DNA of 42,520 bases from Candidatus Limivicinus sp. (GCA_029264685.1 JARHZW010000113.1:1-42520); one strand, 5' to 3'. Positions 18,560-27,394 are shown, counted from the first letter of the stretch. The notes: a model not told the origin generated them from the letters alone. A program made the numbers and translations.

Positions 18560-19510
18560 TCAATTAACCGCAGTTGTATCTGCCGTTTCAGCTTTCACTG
18601 CGTCAAAAAAATGCATACCGCTGGGAACTATAAGCTTCAGAGCGTTATGTACAAGCTTCATGTGAGCTACTTTTGACATCATAGGCTCGCCGTCAAAGTT
18701 GACAATGCTTTCTTTGTCAAACTCTATTTCCAGCTCGTCGGTACGCAGATGCGTGACATACTGTTTCAGCTCATCGGCTTCGCCTGCGGCAAATTTTTTT
18801 ATCAGAGCGGCAAAAGTGAGAAGGCTTACCTTTTTTATGACAAGAACATCCATAATGCCGTCGTCAGGTCTTGCGGAAGGGCAGGGATGAAATCCTCCGC
18901 CGTAATAACTGCCGTTGCAGGCGCAAATAAGCGTGTGCTTTCCCTCGGCTTCAAATTCTTTGGACCTGACTTTCATGTTTTCGGCAATGCCCTTGAACAT
19001 TTCAACTATTGAGGACAGCACATACCCGGCAGCACCGCCGAAAAAAGGAATTTTCGAGTATTTGTGTACGCTGGTGCCTATTCTTGCGTCTATGCCCACA
19101 GAGCAAATGTTTGTGCTGTAGCGGCCGTTGCAGCTTATAAGGTCGATGGGAGTTTCCCAGCCATCAACCAAAGCGTCAAGGTCTCTGTACAAATGCTGCT
19201 CATCTCCGAACATACGGCAGAAATCATTGCCGGTACCGACCGGAAAAGGACACACAGCAACATTATCCTTCAATGCTGCACCGCAGGCACATTCACCGAA
19301 TGTGCCGTCTCCGCCGCAGGCGTAAACACGAAGCTGTTCACCTGAAGCGGCTTCCTGCTTTATTTTCTCTGTGGCGTCCATAGGAGCTTTGGTAATATAT
19401 ATCTCGTACTCACCGCCGTGTCTTTTGAAAACATTTTCAACTTTTTCTCTTATTTCGGCTGTATGGTCTTTTCCGCCTGCTATGGGGTTTACTATAAACA
19501 GGTGCTTCAT
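18560..19510 (-). CDS. Diacylglycerol/lipid kinase (DagK/YegS/BmrU family)
   Basis: Predicted cytoplasmic kinase that phosphorylates a lipid alcohol such as diacylglycerol. It has 316 residues. It begins FIVNPIAGGKDH, then has the nucleotide-binding ACGGDGTFGECACG and FPVGTGNDFCRMFG, and a C-terminal beta domain with the CNGSYYGGGFHPCPSA and NFDGEP motifs. All key family motifs are present. GGAGGAAG precedes the ATG. It starts 24 nt after the methyltransferase stop and is likely its operon partner. The physiological substrate cannot be decided here. Confidence 0.92.
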   Translation of the reverse strand: MKHLFIVNPIAGGKDHTAEIREKVENVFKRHGGEYEIYITKAPMDATEKIKQEAASGEQLRVYACGGDGTFGECACGAALKDNVAVCPFPVGTGNDFCRMFGDEQHLYRDLDALVDGWETPIDLISCNGRYSTNICSVGIDARIGTSVHKYSKIPFFGGAAGYVLSSIVEMFKGIAENMKVRSKEFEAEGKHTLICACNGSYYGGGFHPCPSARPDDGIMDVLVIKKVSLLTFAALIKKFAAGEADELKQYVTHLRTDELEIEFDKESIVNFDGEPMMSKVAHMKLVHNALKLIVPSGMHFFDAVKAETADTTAVN

Positions 19511-19534
19511 ATATCTTCCTCCAAATCTCTTTGT

Positions 19535-20653
19535 TTATTTTTTGTTAAGGTACATGAACAGGTCACATTTAATCATGCCGTTATAAAGCTTACGCTTTTT
19601 GTCTGCCTGCTTCCCGAAGCTCCGCTCAAATTCGGTGTGAGAAGACAGCAGATAAAGCTGCCAGTTTTCAAGGCTGCGGTATATCTGACCGAAGCCACGG
19701 TAAAGAGTTTCCGCTTCCTGCTTTTCCATGATTCTTTCCCCGTAAGGAGGATTGGTTACGATTATGCCTCTCTCGGTTCTGCGATTGAAATTCATGGCGT
19801 CTGCAACTTCAAAGCTGACAATGTCGGAAACACCGGCTCTTTCGGCGTTCTCACGGGCGATTGCTATGGCGGCGGGGTCAATATCTGAACCTACTATGTG
19901 GTAATCTCCGTTAAATTCCCGCCCTCTGGCCTCGTCCTTTGCGTTCAGCCAGACTTTTCTGTCAAAGTTCTTCCAGTCCATGGCTGTAAAGCTGCGGTAC
20001 AGACCGGGAGCTCTGTTTTTCGCAATCAGAGCGGCTTCTATGGGAATGGTGCCGCTGCCGCAGAAAAGATCGCAGAAATCACCCTTGCCTCTGTATCTGG
20101 AAAGATTGACCATAGCAGCAGCCAGAGTTTCCTTTAACGGTGCTGCGTTATGAGCAGGCCTGTAGCCTCTTTTGTGGAGACCCGCACCTGTGGTGTCTAT
20201 GCAAAGGGAAACCTGATCCTTCATTATGGAAAACTGGATCTGATACAATGCTCCGGTTTCCTGGAACCATTGAATATGATACTTGTTTTTAAGACGCTCC
20301 ACAACTGCTTTCTTTATAATACTTTGACAGTCGGAAACTGAAAACAGTTTTGAATTCAGAGAATGACCCTTGACGGGAAACGCCCCGTCTTTAGGAATGA
20401 ACATTTCCCACGGCAAGGCTTTCGTGCCCTGAAAAAGCTCCTCGAAGCTGAGAGCCTGAAATTTACCTACCTCTATAAGGACTCTTTCGCCTATGCGAAG
20501 GCATATATTTGCCTTGGCAATATCTTCAATGCCGCCGGTAAAATATACCCGTCCGTTTTCGGCAGCCACATTATTCATACCAAGTCTTTTCAGCTCGTCG
20601 GATATAGGGCCTTCGAGACCGAGAAGACACGGAACGCAAAGTTTGTATTCCAT
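19535..20653 (-). CDS. THUMP-domain rRNA guanine-N2 methyltransferase (RlmL/YpsC type)
   Basis: SAM-dependent RNA methyltransferase, 372 residues. The N-terminal THUMP domain (about 40-160) includes GRVYFTGG and a KGHSLNSKLFSVSDCQ segment. The Rossmann-fold catalytic domain has DLFCGSGTIPIEAALIA for SAM binding and the catalytic NPPYGER. This matches the single-domain Firmicute YpsC group, which corresponds to the N-terminal half of E. coli RlmL (23S rRNA m2G2445). ATG at 20653 has GGAGAA upstream. A good promoter is visible at 20701-20729. The exact target base is inferred from the family. Confidence 0.92.
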   Translation of the reverse strand: MEYKLCVPCLLGLEGPISDELKRLGMNNVAAENGRVYFTGGIEDIAKANICLRIGERVLIEVGKFQALSFEELFQGTKALPWEMFIPKDGAFPVKGHSLNSKLFSVSDCQSIIKKAVVERLKNKYHIQWFQETGALYQIQFSIMKDQVSLCIDTTGAGLHKRGYRPAHNAAPLKETLAAAMVNLSRYRGKGDFCDLFCGSGTIPIEAALIAKNRAPGLYRSFTAMDWKNFDRKVWLNAKDEARGREFNGDYHIVGSDIDPAAIAIARENAERAGVSDIVSFEVADAMNFNRRTERGIIVTNPPYGERIMEKQEAETLYRGFGQIYRSLENWQLYLLSSHTEFERSFGKQADKKRKLYNGMIKCDLFMYLNKK

Positions 20654-20700
20654 ATTCGATGTTCTCCGTGTAAAAAATTCGTTTTAATCCAAACATTTTA

Positions 20701-20729
20701 ATAATACAACAAAAAATGTGACTTGTAAA
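20701..20729 (-). promoter_or_regulatory. Promoter of the methyltransferase-lipid kinase operon
   Basis: Reading the minus strand, TTTACA (20729-20724) and TATTAT (20706-20701) are 17 nt apart, giving a start of transcription about 40 nt before the ATG. Confidence 0.65.
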
Positions 20730-20880
20730 TGAATTAAGGCAATTTTTTCAAACTATTCAAAAAAGTTCGAATTATCATATCAATTTGTCATCAGTCAAGA
20801 CAGAGATAAAATTTATATTACATATTTCACTTATTACAGCATGACTGTGCTATGTAAACAAAAAATGTTCTAAAAAGCTA

Positions 20881-20909
20881 TTGAAATTTCCCAGATTTAG
20901 TGTTATATT
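20881..20909 (+). promoter_or_regulatory. Promoter upstream of the unknown gene and cstA
   Basis: TTGAAA and TATATT are 17 nt apart. The -35 box coincides with an in-frame TTG at 20881, so that codon cannot be the translation start. Confidence 0.65.
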
Positions 20910-20952
20910 AGCAGTAGTCATAATTTGTTCATTTTTCCGGGAGGCTTATTTA

Positions 20953-21477
20953 ATGGCAATCGAGCGTGAAAAATTCCTTGAGATCCTCAGGGATTCATAC
21001 AGTGCTTATTATAATGTGGTCGATACGGATGCGCCTGCCGATATTCCTCTTGCCTTTAGAGCCGATTATTTTTCAAGAAGTGAAAAATACTGGCTGAATA
21101 AGAAAAATGTAATTTGGGGAAATGAGACAAACGAATACGCTTACATATTTTCTGCGCCTGAGTTCAACAGGGAACTTATTGAAAAATGTACTGATTTTGC
21201 CCTGAATGACGGACTTCCTCGGGTGAAGCCTCATAAAGAGCATCAATATACAAATGTGAAGGTCGTTTTTATTGCTGACAGACTGGATGAAAAAGAAGTT
21301 AAGCCAATGACCAGAAAAGAATTTTCCAAGAGCTATAAATTCTCTCTTCATGGCTTTACAAATCTTCTGTCAGGAGCTGTGGATCTTGAAACACAAAAGA
21401 CCTACACTAATCGTGCCGGACACAGTCTGGAACCTTTCTTTAATAAGCTATTTGCCGCCAGGGAGGAGAAGACCTGA
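20953..21477 (+). CDS. Unknown protein, 174 residues, upstream of cstA
   Basis: Not recognised as a named family. It appears soluble and cytoplasmic, with no signal or membrane segment when started at the ATG at 20953, which has GGGAGG 8 nt upstream. Recognisable blocks: YWLNKKNVIWGNETNEYAYIF near residue 45, then VKPHKEHQYTNVKVVFIADR and YKFSLHGFTNLLSGAVDLETQKTYTNRAG. The C-terminal block has the look of a conserved domain with a strand, a helix and a final amphipathic helix. It ends 46 nt before cstA and shares its promoter, so it may act with or on the transporter. Confidence 0.78.
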   Translation: MAIEREKFLEILRDSYSAYYNVVDTDAPADIPLAFRADYFSRSEKYWLNKKNVIWGNETNEYAYIFSAPEFNRELIEKCTDFALNDGLPRVKPHKEHQYTNVKVVFIADRLDEKEVKPMTRKEFSKSYKFSLHGFTNLLSGAVDLETQKTYTNRAGHSLEPFFNKLFAAREEKT

Positions 21478-21523
21478 CGCAAATGCTAATATTACAACAT
21501 TTTTTATTTAAGGAGTGAAAAGT

Positions 21524-23257
21524 GTGAGCGCAATTCTTATTCTTGTTATCGCATTGGCTCTGCTTGCTATCGGCTACATTTTTTACGGCGGATGGCTTGC
21601 AAAGCAGTGGGGTGTAGATCCCACACGTGAAACCCCGGCACACACCAGTTATGACGGAAAGGACTTTGTTCCTGCTAACCCCGCCGTGCTGATGGGCCAC
21701 CATTTCTCTTCCATCGCAGGCGCAGGCCCCATTAACGGACCTATCCTGGCTTCTGTTTTCGGCTGGGTTCCCGTTTTCCTGTGGGTTGTCATCGGTGGTA
21801 TTTTCTTTGGTGCTGTTCATGACTTCGGTTCTCTGTTTGCTTCTATTCGCCACAATGGTGGTTCCATTGGTGAAGTTATTAAGTCTAACATGGGTGTCCG
21901 TTCTCAGAGACTGTTCACCATATTTGCACTGCTCGTTCTGATTCTGGTTATTGCTTCCTTCACTGCAGTTGTTGCAGGTACCTTCATGTCCGAAGGCCCC
22001 GTCTTCACTGTCGGTCGTGCTAACGTTTCCGAGCATGCTTCTACAGCAACAACTTCTCTGCTGTTTATTGTTATTGCTTTCATCTTCGGTTTCTTCGTAT
22101 ACAGAAAGAATGCCAAGATCGGACCTGCTACCGTTATCGGTATCATCGGTATTATCGCTATCGTTGCAATCGGTCTGAATGTGGGTGTTAACCTTGGCCG
22201 TACCTTCTGGGTTCTCTTCATCGCAGTTTATGTTATGGTCGCATCTCTGCTTCCTGTATGGATGCTGCTCCAGCCTCGTGACTACCTGAGCTCCTTCCTG
22301 CTTTACGGCATGATGATTATTGCTGTAGTCGGTATCGTAGGCTCCAATATGAAGGTTGTTCTTCCTGCATTTACTTCCTTCAATCCCTCCGCAGGTCAGT
22401 ACCTGTTCCCCACTCTGTTCATCACCGTTGCTTGCGGCGCAGTTTCCGGCTTCCACTCTCTGATCGGTTCCGGTACTACTTCCAAGCAGCTTGACTCCGA
22501 GAAGGATGCAAAGGTCATCGGCTACGGCGCAATGATCGTTGAGTCCGCTCTGGCTATCATCTCTCTGATTGCTGTCGGTATTGTATTCAACAAAGTTGAC
22601 GCCGGCGGCGGCGATGTCTTCAAGCTCGCTGCACCTCCCACCATCTTTGCCGGTGGTATTGCTACTGCTGTTGCCACCATGTTCGGCGGCGTTGCAGATG
22701 CTTCCAACCCCGTATACGACACTGTTTACACTCTGCTGACTCTGGCAGTTTCCGTCTTTGCTCTGACCTCTCTTGACTCCGGTACTCGTCTTGCACGTTA
22801 TATGTTTGCCGAGCTGTTTGTCAAGGAGGGTGAGAAGCCTGAGGACATCAAGGGCGTTCGTGGTTTCTTTGCAAAGCCCTTTGTTTCCACCCTTATCATG
22901 GTTGTTATCGGATGCGGCATGGGCTTCCTTGGTCTGAATCAGATCTGGGGCGTGTTCGGCGCTGCCAACCAGCTGCTTGCAGGTATTGCTATGCTGGCTG
23001 TTGCTGCATGGCTCGGTAACATCGGTAAGAACAACAAGATGTTCTATGTTCCTATGACCTTCATGCTTGTTGCTACCGGTACCTCTCTGATTATGACAAT
23101 CATTGATAAAATCAAGGCTGTCATTGCAGGTGCTGCTGCATGGGGCGACTGGTTCCAGATGCTGTGGTCTGTGGGCCTTATCGTTCTTGCTGCTATCCTT
23201 GTTGTTGAGGGCATTCAGGTTCTCGCAAAGGGTAAGAAAGAGGAAGCAAAGGCTTAA
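21524..23257 (+). CDS. cstA: CstA-family carbon starvation transporter
   Basis: Polytopic inner-membrane transporter of 577 residues. The CstA family imports peptides, or pyruvate in some members. The family signatures are clear: RETPAHTSYDGKDFVPANP, GHHFSSIAGAGPINGPILA and GAVHDFGSLFASIRHNGGS in the first 120 residues, and FHSLIGSGTTSKQL later. Start choice: GTG at 21524 has AAGGAG 8 nt upstream, while the in-frame GTG at 21515 is inside that site. Codon use is strongly biased, as in the rnf genes, suggesting high expression. The substrate cannot be told from sequence. Two hairpins follow. Confidence 0.93.
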   Translation: MSAILILVIALALLAIGYIFYGGWLAKQWGVDPTRETPAHTSYDGKDFVPANPAVLMGHHFSSIAGAGPINGPILASVFGWVPVFLWVVIGGIFFGAVHDFGSLFASIRHNGGSIGEVIKSNMGVRSQRLFTIFALLVLILVIASFTAVVAGTFMSEGPVFTVGRANVSEHASTATTSLLFIVIAFIFGFFVYRKNAKIGPATVIGIIGIIAIVAIGLNVGVNLGRTFWVLFIAVYVMVASLLPVWMLLQPRDYLSSFLLYGMMIIAVVGIVGSNMKVVLPAFTSFNPSAGQYLFPTLFITVACGAVSGFHSLIGSGTTSKQLDSEKDAKVIGYGAMIVESALAIISLIAVGIVFNKVDAGGGDVFKLAAPPTIFAGGIATAVATMFGGVADASNPVYDTVYTLLTLAVSVFALTSLDSGTRLARYMFAELFVKEGEKPEDIKGVRGFFAKPFVSTLIMVVIGCGMGFLGLNQIWGVFGAANQLLAGIAMLAVAAWLGNIGKNNKMFYVPMTFMLVATGTSLIMTIIDKIKAVIAGAAAWGDWFQMLWSVGLIVLAAILVVEGIQVLAKGKKEEAKA

Positions 23258-23292
23258 TTCAGCTGTAGTTATCCTTTAAAAGTACATCTAAG

Positions 23293-23321
23293 AGGGACAC
23301 GCAAAAGCGTGTCCCTTTTTT
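23293..23321 (+). terminator. Intrinsic terminator of cstA
   Basis: GGGACACGC-AAAA-GCGTGTCCC followed by T6. Confidence 0.93.
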
Positions 23322-23322
23322 A

Positions 23323-23357
23323 GCGGTAAAGTTAGGACTTTACCGCTTTTATTTTTT
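23323..23357 (+). terminator. Second hairpin, tandem terminator after cstA
   Basis: GCGGTAAAGT-TAGG-ACTTTACCGC followed by TTTTATTTTTT. It starts one base after the first terminator and may act as a back-up, or as a leader hairpin of the CoA-transferase gene. Confidence 0.75.
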
Positions 23358-23391
23358 GAGGGGGTATGTTATAATTTTACGAGGTGATTTT

Positions 23392-24726
23392 ATGGATTTT
23401 TATTCTGAATATAAAAGAAAGCTATGCACGCCGGAAGAAGCCGTCAAAATAGTAAAAGACGGAGACTGGGTGGACTATTCCTCCAATGTGGCCTTCCCCA
23501 TAAAGCTTGATTCCGCCCTCGCAGGCAGGAAAGATGAACTTCATAATGTGAAGGTGAGAGGAAATCTGACCATCGGCCCTGTTCAGGTGATTGAGTGCGA
23601 CCCCGCAATGGAGCATTTTGTGTACAATACATGGCACTGCTCAGGCTATGAAAGAAAAATGTGCGATCAGGGAAGAGCATTTTTTACTCCCATGGTATTT
23701 AGAAATATTCCCTGGTATTACAAAAATTTTGTTACGGTTAATGTAGCCATGATCAGTGTTACTCCTATGGATAAGCATGGCTTTTTCAACCTTTCCGGAG
23801 CAGCAGGCGTTTCAAGAGCTGTAATTGAAAAGGCTGATAAGGTTATTGTTGAGGTAAATGAAGCGCTGCCTCGGGTTAGAGGCGGTGAAGGTGAGCTTAT
23901 TCACATTTCGGAGGTGGATTATGTTGTGGAAGCAGGTTATATTGAGCCGTTTTCACCTCCTATGCTGCCTCCTTCTCAGGAAGACATTAAAATTGCGGAG
24001 TTCATCCTTCCGCATATTTCAGATGGTACAACAATTCAGCTTGGTATCGGCGGAACACCTAATGCTTTGGGTGCTTTGATTGCTGAGTCTGATTTGAAGG
24101 ATCTGGGTATGCACACAGAATTGTGTTCCGACGGATTTATGGCTATGGCGAAGGCAGGCAAGCTGACAAACCGCAGAAAAAATTTCCATAAAGGGAAAGG
24201 TGTTCTGGGACTTGCTGTGGGTACGAGAGAGTTTTATGACTGGGTTGATGATAACCCAGCTCTTGCTGCTTATCCTATGAGCTATGTAAATGACCCAAAT
24301 GTGATTGCTCAGAACGATAACCTTATCTCCATTAACGGCTGCCTGAATGTGGATTTGTATGGACAGGTTTCTTCCGAAAGCTCAGGCCTCAGACAAATAA
24401 GCGGCACAGGCGGTCAGCTTGATTTTGTTACGGGAGCTGCGATGTCAAAGGGGGGAAAATCCTTCCTGTGCATGAGTTCTACCTTTACAGATAAAAAAGG
24501 ACAGCTTCATTCAAGGATTATTCCGCAGTTTAACGGAGATATAATTACAACTCCCAGAAGCCAGAGCTATTATATTGTTACTGAGTTCGGCTGCGTAAAC
24601 CTTGCGGGTATGAGCACATGGCAAAGAGCCGAAAAGCTTGTATCTATTGCACATCCACAGTTCCGTGATGAGCTTATAAAAAAAGCGGAAGAACAGCGTA
24701 TCTGGCTGCCTTCCAATAAACGGTAA
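23392..24726 (+). CDS. Acetyl-CoA hydrolase/transferase family CoA-transferase (butyryl-CoA:acetate type likely)
   Basis: Class I CoA-transferase of 444 residues that moves CoA between acyl-CoA and a free acid through a glutamyl-CoA intermediate. The catalytic glutamate is E243 in GMHTELCSDG, the position corresponding to Glu238 of 4-hydroxybutyrate CoA-transferase. The oxyanion and CoA-binding loops GIGGTPNALG and GTGGQLDFVTGA are present, and VTEFGCVNLAGMSTWQRAEKLV near the end is typical of butyryl-CoA:acetate and related enzymes. The ATG at 23392 has CGAGGTG upstream; an in-frame start at 23356 overlaps the preceding hairpin and is rejected. In a gut anaerobe a role in butyrate formation is likely, but the acid partner is inferred. 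Confidence 0.9.
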   Translation: MDFYSEYKRKLCTPEEAVKIVKDGDWVDYSSNVAFPIKLDSALAGRKDELHNVKVRGNLTIGPVQVIECDPAMEHFVYNTWHCSGYERKMCDQGRAFFTPMVFRNIPWYYKNFVTVNVAMISVTPMDKHGFFNLSGAAGVSRAVIEKADKVIVEVNEALPRVRGGEGELIHISEVDYVVEAGYIEPFSPPMLPPSQEDIKIAEFILPHISDGTTIQLGIGGTPNALGALIAESDLKDLGMHTELCSDGFMAMAKAGKLTNRRKNFHKGKGVLGLAVGTREFYDWVDDNPALAAYPMSYVNDPNVIAQNDNLISINGCLNVDLYGQVSSESSGLRQISGTGGQLDFVTGAAMSKGGKSFLCMSSTFTDKKGQLHSRIIPQFNGDIITTPRSQSYYIVTEFGCVNLAGMSTWQRAEKLVSIAHPQFRDELIKKAEEQRIWLPSNKR

Positions 24727-24729
24727 TTT

Positions 24730-25287
24730 ATGTATATAGACAATATTTTGCATCAGGGCGGCACTCATGGCAGGCAAGTAAATGAAATGCGTTGTTATGA
24801 TTTTCTCGATAATCTTGGCGTTAAATATTTCAGAGCTGACCATGATGAAGCCGACACTATAGCTGCCTGCCAGGATGTGGAAAAAGTACTGGGAGCCAAA
24901 ATTTGTAAGAATCTGTTTTTGACCAACAGGCAGCAGACAGAATTTTATCTGCTTTTGATGCCCGGTGAAAAGCCCTTTTTCACAAAGCTTCTTTCAAAGC
25001 AGATAGGTACGGCAAGACTGAGTTTTGCTTCACCTCAACATATGCAGGAACTCCTTGGGGTTACTCCGGGATCCGTCAGTGTCCTTGGACTTATGAACGA
25101 TAATGGGAAGAGGATACACCTGCTGATAGACAGTGACCTGCTTAAAGAAGAGCATTTTGGCTGTCATCCCTGCCTTAATACATCAACTCTCAAATTTGAA
25201 ACTGAAGATCTTATCGAAAAAATTCTGCCGGCCCTATCATATGAACCGACATATGTGGACTTACCATGGGAAAGAACGGAAGAATAA
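24730..25287 (+). CDS. YbaK/ProX-type aminoacyl-tRNA deacylase
   Basis: Predicted trans-editing deacylase that clears mischarged tRNA (for ProX, Ala-tRNA-Pro), 185 residues. Family features: YDFLDNLGVKYFRADHDEADT at the start, CKNLFLTNRQQTEFYLLLM, the catalytic-lysine strand, GTARLSFASPQHMQELLG, TPGSVSVLGLMND, and GCHPCLNTSTLK near the end. The ATG at 24730 is only 3 nt after the CoA-transferase stop and has a weak ribosome binding site; an ATG at 24787 is possible, but the segment GGTHGRQVNEMRCYD resembles the N-terminus of long clostridial homologues. It is translationally close to the CoA-transferase although their functions look unrelated. Confidence 0.88.
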   Translation: MYIDNILHQGGTHGRQVNEMRCYDFLDNLGVKYFRADHDEADTIAACQDVEKVLGAKICKNLFLTNRQQTEFYLLLMPGEKPFFTKLLSKQIGTARLSFASPQHMQELLGVTPGSVSVLGLMNDNGKRIHLLIDSDLLKEEHFGCHPCLNTSTLKFETEDLIEKILPALSYEPTYVDLPWERTEE

Positions 25288-25321
25288 AAAAGTCGGCGTG
25301 ACTTAAATCACGCCGACTTTT
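25287..25321. terminator. Bidirectional intrinsic terminator
   Basis: AAAAGTCGGCGTGA pairs with TCACGCCGACTTTT around a 6-nt loop, between the convergent deacylase and alanine racemase genes. Confidence 0.92.
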
Positions 25322-25322
25322 G

Positions 25323-26453
25323 TTAATCAATATATACTCTCGGAACACGCTTGGAAACGGCACACAGAATTTCGTAGGGAATAGTACCTGCCGCTTCTGA
25401 GAGCTTGTATATGCTGTTGGTTTCACCGAAAATCTCAACCTCACTGCCCACATCCACCTGAGGCAGATCACTTAAATCGACCATGCACATGTCCATACAG
25501 ATACTGCCCCTCTGAGGCGCAAGTCCGCCGGCAGCAGCATAGGAGCATTTGTTGGAGCTGGCTCTCGGGAGCCCGTCCGCATAGCCGATTGCAAGAACCC
25601 CCATGCGCTCTTTTTTGTCGGTTATATAGCGACGCCCGTAGCTTACGGAAGTGCCCTGTTCGTATATCTTTATGGTACTTACGGTAGTAACAAGTCGCAT
25701 AGCCGGTTTAAGACCAAGCTTACCTTTAGTGTCTCCATAGCCGTAAAGCAGCAGACCCGGACGAACCATGTCAAGTGCCATCTCGGGGTAGTTTAAGGTA
25801 GCTCCGCTGTTTGCACAGTGCCGTATTTCAAACTGAATACCAGCTTTTTTGTTTAAGTCATCTATAAATGAGGTGAAAAGTCTGAATTGCTCTCTTGTGT
25901 ATTCCTCATTCTCTTCTCCGTCTTCATCAGAAACTGCGAAATGGGTATATATTCCCTCGTGAATAAGGCCCGGCAGGCCACAGGCGGAGATCACATTCTG
26001 AAGACCCTCGCTGTAGTGATTACCGGCGCAGAGAAAACCAAGCCTGGACATTCCTGTGTCAAGCTTTATGTGTATTTTAAGCTCTTTGCCAGTTTTGACA
26101 GCAGCCTGAGAATACTCATCAGCTTTTGCATAGCAGGAAATAGTCTGACTGATGTTGTTTTCAATCAATGTTTCGGTATATTTGGGCGGTGTGTGGCCTA
26201 AAATCAGAATAGGCATAGTGATGCCGCCGCTGCGAAGCTCCATAGCTTCATCCAGACATGATACAGCCAGATAGTCGGCCCCTGCCTGCTGAAGCATTTC
26301 TGAGACGGCCAAAGCACCGTGACCGTAAGCGTCAGCCTTTACGACTCCCAGAAAGCGGCAGCTTTGCGGGAGCGTAGAGCGTATAGCCTCGTAATTATGT
26401 CGGATATTTTTAAGGCTTATTTCAGCCCATGTTCTCTTTTGAAGATCATCCAT
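25323..26453 (-). CDS. alr: Alanine racemase
   Basis: PLP enzyme that makes D-alanine for peptidoglycan, 376 residues. PLP lysine is K39 in VVKADAYGHG. The second catalytic residue, Tyr, is in the TSVSYGRRYIT segment of the C-terminal domain, and the terminus ILCAVSKRVPRVY is typical. The ATG at 26453 is preferred because GGGGTAA lies 5 nt upstream; that site includes the stop codon of the preceding lipoprotein gene, so translation is coupled. A start at 26489 would overlap the lipoprotein gene and is unlikely. Confidence 0.96.
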   Translation of the reverse strand: MDDLQKRTWAEISLKNIRHNYEAIRSTLPQSCRFLGVVKADAYGHGALAVSEMLQQAGADYLAVSCLDEAMELRSGGITMPILILGHTPPKYTETLIENNISQTISCYAKADEYSQAAVKTGKELKIHIKLDTGMSRLGFLCAGNHYSEGLQNVISACGLPGLIHEGIYTHFAVSDEDGEENEEYTREQFRLFTSFIDDLNKKAGIQFEIRHCANSGATLNYPEMALDMVRPGLLLYGYGDTKGKLGLKPAMRLVTTVSTIKIYEQGTSVSYGRRYITDKKERMGVLAIGYADGLPRASSNKCSYAAAGGLAPQRGSICMDMCMVDLSDLPQVDVGSEVEIFGETNSIYKLSEAAGTIPYEILCAVSKRVPRVYID

Positions 26454-26458
26454 AAACT

Positions 26459-27013
26459 TTACCCCATTGTCCAATTCTCGATTTGACAAAAGACTTTTAC
26501 TTGTCCGTCACTTACAATTTCCGCTTTTTGCGGTATCATATTCAGAACATTAAACCATACTCTGACAGTTAAATGCTCGTCGCAGCACAATTCATAAACA
26601 AAAGAATTTTCTTCTTCCCAGTAACTGTCCACATGACCGTTTTTCAGAGCCTGAACGAAAGCGGGAAGGGCGGTCATGGGGCTTAATCCGAACCTGTCCA
26701 GATCACCGGTGTCAATAACAAGCTCGTCATATTCAAGGGTACAGCTGTCAGGTTTAACATGACCTGTAACTCCGGAAATGATCTCAGGCTTAATAACGCT
26801 CACCGAAGCTCCGCTGCTGTTTCCGGAATAATTAAGCGTAAAGTCCACACTTCTGTCCTCATACTCACAGCGAAGCTGTGAACGGAAAGAAAGGGATGCA
26901 GCAGTGGCAAGATTACCGGAAAATTGTTCAAAGCGCTCTGCCTGAACTCTGCTGCCGCATGAAGAAAGAAGCAGACAGAAAATCAAAACCAGAGGCAAGC
27001 ATAGTCTTTTCAT
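26459..27013 (-). CDS. Small lipoprotein, unknown
   Basis: Lipid-anchored extracytoplasmic protein of 184 residues. The signal peptide LPLVLIFCLLLSSC ends in a lipobox with Cys 17 or so. The rest is predicted beta-rich (FRSQLRCEYEDRSVDFTLNYSG..., then TLEYDELVID, SFVYELCCDEHLTVRVWFN, PQKAEIVSDG), reminiscent of outer-surface lipoprotein beta domains that sit under or beside other membrane proteins. GGAGGT precedes the ATG at 27013. It is directly upstream of alr and coupled to it. Confidence 0.78.
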   Translation of the reverse strand: MKRLCLPLVLIFCLLLSSCGSRVQAERFEQFSGNLATAASLSFRSQLRCEYEDRSVDFTLNYSGNSSGASVSVIKPEIISGVTGHVKPDSCTLEYDELVIDTGDLDRFGLSPMTALPAFVQALKNGHVDSYWEEENSFVYELCCDEHLTVRVWFNVLNMIPQKAEIVSDGQVKVFCQIENWTMG

Positions 27014-27120
27014 AGCGACCTCCAAAATAAGTTTGCTAAAGTCTATGCTGCAAACTTAATTATAATCACCTTTAAGCCATTAGTCAAATACTGATTTTGA
27101 AGCTAATTCCGAAAAAAATC

Positions 27121-27149
27121 TTGAAAAAAAGGTTTTAATGTGCTAAACT
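27121..27149 (+). promoter_or_regulatory. Promoter of the T-box-pheST operon
   Basis: TTGAAA and TAAACT are 17 nt apart, with TGC directly before the -10 (extended -10). It lies just upstream of the T-box stem I. Confidence 0.65.
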
Positions 27150-27155
27150 CTATGG

Positions 27156-27375
27156 TGCTGTGAACGGGAATATAGTATTCCTGCGGCTTTCAGAGAATAA
27201 GGGTCGATGGCTGTGAACCCTTTGAGCTGCGGTTACTTAGTTCGCCCCGGAGCTCCGACTAATTATCGGCGTGAGAGCGCGTTAAGCTTGTTAAGTGCGG
27301 CGAGAGCCGAATTCGGGTGGTACCGCGGAAGCTATGCTTTCGTCCCTTTGGAGGGACGGAGGCTTTTTTATTTAT
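27156..27375 (+). promoter_or_regulatory. T-box riboswitch, phenylalanine-specific
   Basis: Leader RNA that senses uncharged tRNA-Phe. The T-box sequence GGGTGGTACCGCGG is at 27315-27328. Stem I elements include AGAGA near 27192 and GATGGCTGTGAACCC near 27216. The likely specifier codon is TTC at 27241-27243 (context AGTTCGCCCCGGAG), which fits Phe and the downstream pheS. A terminator hairpin (CGTCCC / GGGACG, then GGAGGC and T6) occupies about 27334-27371 and would be replaced by the antiterminator when uncharged tRNA binds. Confidence 0.93.
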
Positions 27376-27394
27376 ACAGGATAAGGAGATAACT

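Noticed and set aside
20881-20952. Upstream extension of the unknown gene before cstA (hydrophobic N-terminus that could pass as a signal sequence)
   Set aside because: The extension would start at the -35 box of a good promoter. The ATG at 20953 has a proper ribosome binding site.
21440-22456. Antisense open frame of 338 codons over cstA
   Set aside because: The composition (Asn/Asp/Gly repeats) and the lack of a start signal show it is a shadow of CstA's biased codons.
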